From NCBI GenBank assembly GCA_018714725.1, contig DVMZ01000059.1, positions 1 to 18,186 on the forward strand: DNA of 18,186 nt, written 5' to 3'. Source of the stretch: Candidatus Scatosoma pullistercoris. GTDB lineage: Bacteria > Bacillota > Clostridia > Christensenellales > Borkfalkiaceae. The notes beneath the pieces are model-generated. The model was not told the origin of the DNA. It saw only the letters and a program-made list of their open reading frames with translations, and ran no database searches. Below, piece after piece: positions 1 through 6,628 of this stretch. The position numbers and the translations under genes are program-made. Each line of letters opens with the position of its first letter. The first letter of the stretch is position 1.

Positions 1-129
1 CCGAGCGAAGCCCGTTTCGGGAACGTGTAGAGACTTTACGGCGCGTGCCTAAAACCGTTTGGTCATGGCAAAGATAAAGTCCGGACTACAACGTCGAACT
101 TGACGGCTATGGTAACATAGAGTAGCATG
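1..129 (+). ncRNA. Group I self-splicing intron, 3' part (5' part outside window)
   Basis: This stretch carries hallmarks of a group I intron catalytic core. The segment at 25-41, gtgtagagactttacgg, resembles the conserved R element (compare GTGCAGAGACTCAATGG of cyanobacterial tRNA-Leu introns). The S-like element aaagataaagtcc lies at 70-82. GACTTTA (32-38) pairs perfectly with TAAAGTC (75-81), as expected for P7. Downstream, ctac (86-89) can pair with gtag (122-125), enclosing a hairpin CTATG-GTAA-CATAG with a GNRA loop, which fits a P9 domain. The intron ends in G129, the expected terminal omega-G, directly before a tRNA 3' half. P1, the guide sequence and the 5' splice site are beyond the left edge. 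No homing endonuclease ORF is visible in this part. The subgroup is inferred only by resemblance. Confidence 0.8.
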
Positions 130-181
130 AAAATCCCTCGGTGTAAAAACCGTACCGGTCCGAGTCCGGTCAGCGGCACCA
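130..181 (+). tRNA. tRNA-Leu(UAA), 3' exon after group I intron (partial)
   Basis: This is the 3' half of a class II tRNA, read directly from the folding. AAAA (130-133) is the 3' side of the anticodon loop and TCCCT (134-138) the anticodon stem. A 15-nt variable arm follows, with stem CGGT/ACCG (139-142/149-152). The T stem is ACCGG/CCGGT (154-158/166-170) around loop TCCGAGT. The acceptor strand is CAGCGGC (171-177), the discriminator is A178 and CCA is encoded (179-181). A long variable arm plus an anticodon ending in AA means leucine. The splice position after anticodon base 34 is the same as in the cyanobacterial and plastid tRNA-Leu(UAA) intron, so base 34 should be U in the missing 5' exon. 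Oddity: the T loop has C where nearly all tRNAs have U55. The 5' acceptor strand, predicted GCCGCTG, lies outside the window. Confidence 0.82.
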
Positions 182-182
182 C

Positions 183-227
183 AAATCAGACCTGCTTTAC
201 CGTGAGGTAGAGCAGGTTTGATTTTTT
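183..227 (+). terminator. Intrinsic terminator after tRNA-Leu
   Basis: A 19-bp stem (183-201 paired with 206-224, two G-U wobbles) closes on loop GTGA and runs into a T tract at 222-227, two bases after the tRNA CCA. It is the natural end of the tRNA transcript. The convergent methyltransferase/integrase remnant has its stop codon inside the T tract (226-228), so the same hairpin could also act on minus-strand transcription, although the minus side has only a weak U run. Confidence 0.85.
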
Positions 228-792
228 ACATTTCAAAATCGGATTTTCTTTTCGGAGCGGATAGCAACTTCTCTCCTGAATCATCGGTGTCAGGCTGCAA
301 CGCTTTGGCAATCCTTTCTGCCGATACTAAATGTTCTTCTTCCTCAAAGTGAGCATAGATCTTTTCTGTCGTGCCTATCGTGCTATGCCCTAACCACCGT
401 TGAATATCTTCCATTCTTGCCCCGTTATGGCGCAGTAGCACTTCAACAGAGTTAGAATTGGTCTTATCTTTTAACTGATAATTGCAATTAGAATAATCAC
501 TGTCAATATAATGAACGTTATATTTCTTCGCCCATTCAATGAGTATCTCATTGTTCTTACCTAAATAGCTGAACATATTTGACAATGCGAATTTAGCGCC
601 CTGCGCGTTTGCTTTGTCGAGCCATTCAAGCAAGTCGTTTTCTTCCTGCTCTTTCCAATCTTTAAACCCACGGTTGCCGTCATTGTAGCTCCCTGTGGTT
701 ATCAAATATGGCGGATCGCAATAGATGAAATCATTATTTCCTAACCTATCTATGCTTCCGTGGATTTTCTTCTCGGAAGAATTTAAAATGAT
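226..792 (-). pseudogene. Chimeric remnant: D12-class DNA adenine methyltransferase fragment fused to tyrosine recombinase C-terminus
   Basis: The frame is open from 792 to the TAA at 226-228, but it has no ATG and begins right after an in-frame TGA (793-795). The TTG at 705 is an internal codon rather than a convincing start. The first part reads FIYCDPPYLITTGSYND, with the DPPY catalytic motif (motif IV) of Dam/DpnM-like N6-adenine methyltransferases at 706-717. It continues through the usual C-terminal half to SVEV, where family members normally end in something like EVLITNY. Around 435-441 the sequence switches in frame to the end of a phage or ICE integrase: an RMEDIQRWLGH box, then GTTEKIYAH with the probable nucleophilic Tyr at 355-357. 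Missing are the methyltransferase N-terminal motifs and the recombinase N-terminus with its catalytic Arg and HxxR. The region is visibly more AT-rich than the genes to its right. I infer deletion scar from an element integrated at tRNA-Leu; the fusion is unlikely to be an active enzyme. Confidence 0.8.
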
Positions 793-952
793 TCAATCAT
801 AAACAGGCCGCGCGGCAAGAAACCGGGCGGCGTCGTTTTTCCAAGTACATGTCTGCCAAAAAGAAAAAATCAGCGTTTCTGTACGCAGAAATTTTTCCGT
901 CATCACTCCCCTGCCCCGGGATTTTACTTCAATGTCGACAAAAAATATCGCA
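793..952. other. Intergenic, no gene seen
   Basis: This gap lies between the methyltransferase remnant and the operon terminator. I see no convincing ORF. The only structure is a small perfect hairpin, TTTCTG-TACG-CAGAAA (876-891), followed on the plus strand by TTTTT (892-896) and on the minus strand, four bases on, by a T6 run. It could be a weak second, bidirectional terminator. No second copy of the tRNA-Leu 3' end (an att repeat) was found here. Confidence 0.5.
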
Positions 953-985
953 ACGCCGCCCGCCGGAAAATCCGGCGGGCGGCGT
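939..985 (-). terminator. Terminator of the MoxR/VWA/LRR operon
   Basis: A perfect, very GC-rich 15-bp stem (953-967 paired with 971-985) with a 3-nt loop begins 22 nt past the stop codon of the lipoprotein gene. Read on the minus strand it is followed by GCGATATTTTTTG, so the U run starts several bases after the stem. The position and stem strength make it the most likely transcription end of the operon. Confidence 0.8.
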
Positions 986-1007
986 CTTTAACCCTTGCAA
1001 AATAATT

Positions 1008-3815
1008 TTATTCTGCCGGCTCCGGTTCCGGTTCCGTTCCTTCCGTCCAGACCGCATACAGAACGGTACCTTCGGGAACGGAAAGCAGGTCTTGCATCGT
1101 ATATTCCGCCTCGCTGCCTCCGGAAACCGTCGTCCATCCGGAAAAGACATAACCTTCCCGTTCGGGCCCGTTCATCGCAAGCAACGAACTGGCATTGGCG
1201 ATTGTTCCCGACGTATAAGAAAGAATATATTCTCCGTCCTGCGAGACCGTACAGGAGAACAGTACGGGACGATAGGAAGAGTTCCAGTAAGTCTCCCAGC
1301 CTTCCGACGCGGAGGACGCGCAGGAATAAACGGTGAGCTGAGAACAGCCGTAAAAGGCATGTTTCCCGATCTGCTGCACAGAAGCGGGCAGCAGCAGCGA
1401 CTTCAGGGTATAACATCTGCGAAAAGCCTGCGTACCGATCGACGTCAGTCCCTCAGACAGATGTACCTTCGCCAGAAGATAGCAGTCGGCAAATACATGG
1501 GTGCCTATCGATTGCAAACCGCTGCCGAGATCGACCTCGGACAAACTCGCGCAAGAGAAAAACGCATAATTCCCGATCGTGCGCAAAGAATCCGGAAGAA
1601 CGACAGAAGTCAGCCCGTTGCACTTGTAAAAAGCACGGTCGCCGATGCTTTCCAATCCTTCCGAAAAGACAATCTCGCTCAATTTTTCACAGCCGTAAAA
1701 AGCGCGCTGTCCGACGGACCGGACGCCGGCGCCCAACGCCACGCGGTTCAGGCCGGTACACCCGGAAAAAGCGTATTCGCTGACTGACTGTAAACTGTCG
1801 GGAAGCGCCAGTTCCTGAAGCGCCGCGCAGCCGTAAAACCCATAGGGGCCTATCTCTTGCAATCCCTCGGGAAAATTGACGGATGTCAGCTGTTTACACC
1901 CGTAAAAAGCCGACCGTCCGACAGAAATCAACGAATCCGGCAACGTCACCGAGCGGAGATTGGCGCAACCGTAAAAGGCATACTCTGAAATCTCCTCCAC
2001 CCCTTCGGGGATCACCAAAGATTCTATGGAAGAAGCGCAAAAAGCCGCATATCCGATCATTTTCAGGCTGTCCGGCAACACGACCGACTGAAGCGTTGTC
2101 AGATTAAAGAACGCATAGTCGGAAATCCCGACCGTGCCTTCCCGGACGGTGACCGAAGAGGGCTGACCTTTGACGCCCACCAGCCAGTCTCCCGCATAAA
2201 TCAAAGAGTAGGAGGCCTTGAGCCCGGAATTGTAAAAGGCATAAGTCCCGATGGAAACCACCGTATCGGGCACAGAAAAGGAAGTCAGGCTTTTGCAGTC
2301 TCTGAAAGCATACGATCCTATTTCCCGCAGAGAAGAGCCTTGCGGAACCCCGAAATTAGACAATACGGTACAACTTGCGAAAGCGCTATCGCCGATGACT
2401 TCCACCCCGGCGCCAAGCGCAAACCCCATCAGATTCTCACAACCGTAAAACGCGCCGACGCCGATATATTTCACGCTGTCGGGCAGAGCGAGCTGCAACA
2501 GCACTTTGCATTTATAAAACGCCTGTGCGGCAATGCCCTCGACGTAATCGGGAATGACGATATTGATCGGCTCGTCCAGTTCAGGCTCTTTATAATCGAG
2601 CAGCCAGTTGCCGATCACAAACAATTCCCCTTCCGGCACTTCGTTCCAAAGCTGCGTCATATAAAAAGCCTGGGTCCCGACGGATGTCAGCCCGTTTCCC
2701 AGAGAAACGGAATTCAGCGATTCGCAGCCCAGAAACGCTCCGCTGCCGACAGTTTCCACCGAATCGGGGAAAGAGAGGGTCTGAAGGGACGTACAGTAAG
2801 CAAACGCGCAGTAAGCAATCTCGCGCAAAGAGGAAGCAAAGCGAATCGTCTCGAGCGCCGAACACTCAAAAAACGCCTCATCTTCAATCCTTTCCAACGA
2901 ACCGCCGAAGGTTATGCTCCTGAGCGCGGAACAACCCGAAAAAGCTTTGGTGCCCAGCGAAACCAACGAATCGGGGAAAGTCAGGGATTCCAGCGCCGGA
3001 CAGGAATAAAACGCCTGACTTGCGATCAAACGGAGATTTTTCCCGAAGTTTACCGTTTCAAGCTGATTGCAATAAGAAAAAGCATTGCTTCCGATGGAAG
3101 TGACGCTGTCGGGAATTTCCACTTCCGTAAGCGAGCGACAAAAACAAAAGGCGTTTTCCGGGATTTCGGCGAGCGACTCCGACAGCCGCAGCTCGCTGAG
3201 GGCCGAACAGCTCTGAAAAGCGTTTTTCCCGATATACGTCACGGAATCGGGCATAACGAGCCTGGTCAGCGCCACGCAGTTGTAAAAAGCGTATTCTCCG
3301 ATCTCTTCGACAAGATTGCCGACCGTGAACGAAGTGATCCTGAGATTCCCGGTCAGGGCCCGTTCCGCTATGGACGTGACGGGTTTTCCCCTGAAATAAT
3401 CCTCCATCACCACATCGCCGGACGCATATCCGACCCCCGTGAGTTGATATTCGGTATTCTGATTGATGAGCGTATATTTGAGCCCCGATTCCTCTTCCCT
3501 GACGAAACTCACCGTCCGGGACCAGTCGGATTCTCCGTAAATTTTATCCAGATCGATTGCCCGGATGCGAATCCGGTAATCGCCCGGTTCCAATTCGCTC
3601 AGGTCATAGGAGTTTTCGCGGCTTGAATATTCTTTGCCGTTGATTTCCAGCGCATATTCGTCCGCCTGATTCACGCTGTTCCAGGTCAGCAACAACGTAT
3701 CGGAATTAATATACAACCCTCCGGGCGCATACAGCCGCGCTCCGCAGGAGGCAAACGTCAGCAGACAGAAGAATACTGTCATCAGCAATAAAATTCCGGC
3801 TTTCTTCTTGCGCAT
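1008..3815 (-). CDS. BspA-like LRR_5 lipoprotein with FN3-like and InlB-type repeat domains
   Basis: The 935-aa protein is exported. It has a basic N-terminus (MRKKK), a hydrophobic stretch and a lipobox-like FASC with Cys24 as the likely lipidated residue, so it should be anchored on the outer face of the membrane. Residues about 29-105 resemble a fibronectin type III domain. Residues about 147-832 are roughly 28 LRR_5 (BspA/TpLRR) repeats of 23 residues, consensus TSIGxxAFxGCxxLxSVxLPDSL, with two longer loops (after about residues 385 and 545). A cap follows (EGWETYWNSSYRPVLF), then an InlB/Flg_new-like repeat (GYVFSGW...LYAVW) near 860-925 and a Glu/Pro tail. LRR_5 proteins generally bind proteins or host surfaces; no ligand can be read here. 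The ATG overlaps the stop codon of the upstream VWA gene (TAATG), with GGGAGG upstream, so translation is coupled. It is the last gene of the operon. Confidence 0.9.
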   Translation of the reverse strand: MRKKKAGILLLMTVFFCLLTFASCGARLYAPGGLYINSDTLLLTWNSVNQADEYALEINGKEYSSRENSYDLSELEPGDYRIRIRAIDLDKIYGESDWSRTVSFVREEESGLKYTLINQNTEYQLTGVGYASGDVVMEDYFRGKPVTSIAERALTGNLRITSFTVGNLVEEIGEYAFYNCVALTRLVMPDSVTYIGKNAFQSCSALSELRLSESLAEIPENAFCFCRSLTEVEIPDSVTSIGSNAFSYCNQLETVNFGKNLRLIASQAFYSCPALESLTFPDSLVSLGTKAFSGCSALRSITFGGSLERIEDEAFFECSALETIRFASSLREIAYCAFAYCTSLQTLSFPDSVETVGSGAFLGCESLNSVSLGNGLTSVGTQAFYMTQLWNEVPEGELFVIGNWLLDYKEPELDEPINIVIPDYVEGIAAQAFYKCKVLLQLALPDSVKYIGVGAFYGCENLMGFALGAGVEVIGDSAFASCTVLSNFGVPQGSSLREIGSYAFRDCKSLTSFSVPDTVVSIGTYAFYNSGLKASYSLIYAGDWLVGVKGQPSSVTVREGTVGISDYAFFNLTTLQSVVLPDSLKMIGYAAFCASSIESLVIPEGVEEISEYAFYGCANLRSVTLPDSLISVGRSAFYGCKQLTSVNFPEGLQEIGPYGFYGCAALQELALPDSLQSVSEYAFSGCTGLNRVALGAGVRSVGQRAFYGCEKLSEIVFSEGLESIGDRAFYKCNGLTSVVLPDSLRTIGNYAFFSCASLSEVDLGSGLQSIGTHVFADCYLLAKVHLSEGLTSIGTQAFRRCYTLKSLLLPASVQQIGKHAFYGCSQLTVYSCASSASEGWETYWNSSYRPVLFSCTVSQDGEYILSYTSGTIANASSLLAMNGPEREGYVFSGWTTVSGGSEAEYTMQDLLSVPEGTVLYAVWTEGTEPEPEPAE
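1320..3377 (-). repeat. Tandem 69-bp (23-codon) LRR_5 repeat array in the lipoprotein gene
   Basis: About 28 consecutive units encode 23 residues each, with invariant positions AF, C, L, P and a closing SL/SV/GL. The period is strict except for two units extended by about 20-26 residues (the segments with GNWLLDYKEPE and GDWLVGVKGQ). The units are divergent at the DNA level, so this is an old protein-repeat array rather than a recent DNA duplication. Confidence 0.85.
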
Positions 3816-6613
3816 TATTTCCCTCCCGAGGTTTGAATGAATTCTTGCTGCGCACCTTTTCCTTGAGCCAGCGATTTTTTCAGCCGGCGATCGCGTACGA
3901 TTTCATGCAGCCACTTGAACTTGAATTTCCGCACCGCAACATCCAGAAGGAACATTACGATAATCAGCGACGAGAACAACACGCGGGGATCAAAGCTCCG
4001 CCGGTAACTGCGGACAAGCGAGTCGAAAATTTCTCCGGCCGTCTGAATCGCCGTTCCGCCTCCGTCGATCGCAAGAGTTCCCAGTCCGTCCTCCGCCTGA
4101 TCGTCCGGAAAATAATCGTATTCCGCAGAACAGGAAAACGCCTTATAATCGACGCAGGAGGCTATTACATTCCCCTCCGCATCCAGTTTTTCCAAAGTGA
4201 TTTTATACAATCCGGGCATACGGACGGTGAACGAAGCGCTGCTGTAAAAATCCGTTTGCGTCGGCTGTACAATCTGCACTTCGTTCTGCGCGTCGTCCGA
4301 CTCGGCCGAAACAACGCCCGCGGCGCCTGGATCCTCCGAGCCCGGATCCTCGGCTCTTCCGAGAAATTCCACCGATATCCGCGCCGACTCTTCTTCTCCG
4401 ATCCCGAAAATATTGACGCCCGTTTCGTAATTTTGTTCGTTCAGCGTCATGCTGACATCCTGAGGATGAATATTTTCCGTCGGGTACAGCGCTTCGATCA
4501 TATTCAGCAAAATTTTCTGTCCCGTTTCGCTGACAATAAAGTCTTGCGCCCATGCGCCGCTCAGATCGGACAGAAAGCTGCCCACTTTCCCCTTTCCGTA
4601 ACTCCATTGCGCGTAAATGGGTACGTCGCCGTACGGCGTAACGAGCGGCTGAACGGCCCCGTCTTTAATCCGGGTGCCGTAATATCCGCCCAACGCGGGG
4701 ATCTCTTGCTGGTTGATTCCGTTGACGACGGAAGTAAGATCGTGGATTCTGGGCACAAAGTTTTCCTCGTTGGATTCCTGGACGCTGGTTTCGCGCAAAT
4801 CCTCCGTCAGCGTCTTAGAAAGATTGGACATGTTTTCTTCATGATAAAACTTTCCGTGCCCGTACGTCACCGCGGTTTCGACATCCGCCGTCCAGCCTTC
4901 CGAAATGGAAACAATGGAACAGGTGATGCCGTGTTTTTCGTAATTATCCCTGATCGCTCCGCCATATCCGCCCGTCTGATCGATTTCGTTCTCCCAAAGA
5001 GAATCGCCGGGCTGCCCGTCGCTGATAATGATAATATGCCGCTTCTGCACTTTGTCGAGAATAGACAGCGCCGCGCCGGCGTGCTCGATTGCCGAAGTAT
5101 AATTGGTGCTTCCGCCCGGCTCGATCGAGTCGATAGCGGCTTCGATTTCCGACAGCTGCGGCACCGGCGTAAGCGCCAGTTCGTCATTGTACTCGGTTTC
5201 CAGCGTCATGACCCCCACCCAATCGCGAGTGGTCAGCGCCTGCAGACTCTGAATCGCTCCGTCTTTCGCAAGCTCCAGCTTGTTTCCCGACATACTTCCC
5301 GAACGGTCGATGATAAACACCACCGCAATGGGCGGCGTGTATTCGATCGCTTCCACGGGCAGCATTTCCTGATACAGCGTACCGTACATATCCTCCCGGT
5401 TATAGACGTTGGCCTCGCCGGACTCCGTCTTCCCGCCTACCGTCAGTACGTTGCCGCCGTAATCGTAAGTATAAGAATGCAATAACTCGTCAAAACCCAG
5501 CGGCATATCCGCATTGGCGATGTTGAACAGGACGACTTCGTCGTATTGGCGCAGTTCTTTGACCGAATCGGGCATTTTTTCACTGTCCAGCACGGTAACG
5601 ACGTCCGTTTCGTATTCCGCCTGCTGTAAAATCCTGACGAAATCCTCCGATTCTTCGCGTTCCCGCTCGATCACGAGAATATTGTCGAATTCATCGATGT
5701 AACAGTAACTGTAACAAAGATTGTTCTGATTGAGCACATCCCGGCTTTCTTCCGTCGTAATGACGGCTTCCAGGCAGTGCAGCCCACGTTCTGAAAAAGT
5801 ATAGGGAATGGTAACGGTCTGACGACCTGTCAGCAGGGAAAGCGTCTTGGACGTCGTTTCCGTTCCGTTATCGCAGATGGTCAGTTCCACATTGCCCGCA
5901 TAATTGCTTTCCAATTCCAGCGTCAGAGAAAATTCCTTATCGATTACGGGCGTTTCCTCGGGATAAGACATCCCCACAATGCGCACTTCCGCATCCGTGC
6001 GCATTTCGGACATGAACACAGTATCCACTTTAATGCCCTGCGACGCGACGGATTTGATGATGCTCCGGGCGCTGCCGTCCGTTTCCTCTCCGTCGCTGAT
6101 CAGCACGATCTTCGCCGAAGAAGGATGTTCGAAAATCCGGCTTGCGTAGAGCAGGGCCGATTCATAGTTGGTCGCGCTGGCGTCCACGTCCTGCTTCCCT
6201 TCCAGATACGCCTCGTACAGCCCTTCTCCGTCGTAGGAAAGAGGCGCCGCATACACCTGATTGCAGCCGAACGCGATAATTCCCATTTTCATCGCCGGGC
6301 TTTTGCGCTCGATGGCGGACCGGATAAATTCATCCTTCCGCTCTGAAGTGACCGCCGTGCTGTCCGATACGTCCACCAAAAGAAGAATCTCGTTATCGCG
6401 ATTGGGGACCTGATAGAAAAACGTCATTCCCGCCAGCAGAAAAACCGCCAGCGCCATGATCAGCGTATGCAAAACCAGAGAAATAATCCGGTTCCGGGTC
6501 CGGCGATATTTTTTCGCCGAACAGAAATAAATCAATAAGGGAATCCCGATCGCCGGGATCAGCAGCCACAGCCAATAAGGAGACTGAGAAAAACCAAGTT
6601 CAAGATCGGTCAT
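3815..6613 (-). CDS. Membrane protein with two canonical VWA domains
   Basis: This 932-aa protein has two N-terminal membrane segments (about 12-31 and 44-66). VWA domain 1 follows, with metal-site (MIDAS) motif DVSDS at 81-85, Thr near 148 and ISDGEE near 172-177. A beta-rich stretch leads to a Rossmann/glutamine-amidotransferase-like segment (about 310-400). VWA domain 2 has DRSGS at 436-440, STNYTSAI near 502-509 and ISDGQPGD near 530-537. A beta domain, a C-terminal membrane segment (about 877-893) and a basic cytoplasmic tail complete it. Both metal sites look intact. The layout is that of large BatA/BatB-like proteins, so the VWA domains probably face outside. The start is supported by AGGAGG six bases upstream. 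The gene begins 15 nt after the BatA-like gene and overlaps the next gene by one base. The exact partner is unknown; MoxR-linked VWA proteins usually act as adaptors or substrates. Confidence 0.88.
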   Translation of the reverse strand: MTDLELGFSQSPYWLWLLIPAIGIPLLIYFCSAKKYRRTRNRIISLVLHTLIMALAVFLLAGMTFFYQVPNRDNEILLLVDVSDSTAVTSERKDEFIRSAIERKSPAMKMGIIAFGCNQVYAAPLSYDGEGLYEAYLEGKQDVDASATNYESALLYASRIFEHPSSAKIVLISDGEETDGSARSIIKSVASQGIKVDTVFMSEMRTDAEVRIVGMSYPEETPVIDKEFSLTLELESNYAGNVELTICDNGTETTSKTLSLLTGRQTVTIPYTFSERGLHCLEAVITTEESRDVLNQNNLCYSYCYIDEFDNILVIEREREESEDFVRILQQAEYETDVVTVLDSEKMPDSVKELRQYDEVVLFNIANADMPLGFDELLHSYTYDYGGNVLTVGGKTESGEANVYNREDMYGTLYQEMLPVEAIEYTPPIAVVFIIDRSGSMSGNKLELAKDGAIQSLQALTTRDWVGVMTLETEYNDELALTPVPQLSEIEAAIDSIEPGGSTNYTSAIEHAGAALSILDKVQKRHIIIISDGQPGDSLWENEIDQTGGYGGAIRDNYEKHGITCSIVSISEGWTADVETAVTYGHGKFYHEENMSNLSKTLTEDLRETSVQESNEENFVPRIHDLTSVVNGINQQEIPALGGYYGTRIKDGAVQPLVTPYGDVPIYAQWSYGKGKVGSFLSDLSGAWAQDFIVSETGQKILLNMIEALYPTENIHPQDVSMTLNEQNYETGVNIFGIGEEESARISVEFLGRAEDPGSEDPGAAGVVSAESDDAQNEVQIVQPTQTDFYSSASFTVRMPGLYKITLEKLDAEGNVIASCVDYKAFSCSAEYDYFPDDQAEDGLGTLAIDGGGTAIQTAGEIFDSLVRSYRRSFDPRVLFSSLIIVMFLLDVAVRKFKFKWLHEIVRDRRLKKSLAQGKGAQQEFIQTSGGK

Positions 6614-6628
6614 TTTGTCCTCCTCTTC

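Noticed and set aside
793..1000. Second attachment-site copy of the tRNA-Leu 3' end
   Set aside because: I searched by eye for the T-arm and acceptor sequence (gtccgagtccggtcagcggc) and found no second copy in the intergenic region.
3833..5485. Long plus-strand frame opposite the 932-aa VWA gene, and similar ones at 849-1787, 2340-3626, 7430-8575 and 9453-10640
   Set aside because: All lie opposite well-supported minus-strand genes, have compositions rich in Arg and His typical of antisense frames, and show no domain or ribosome site.
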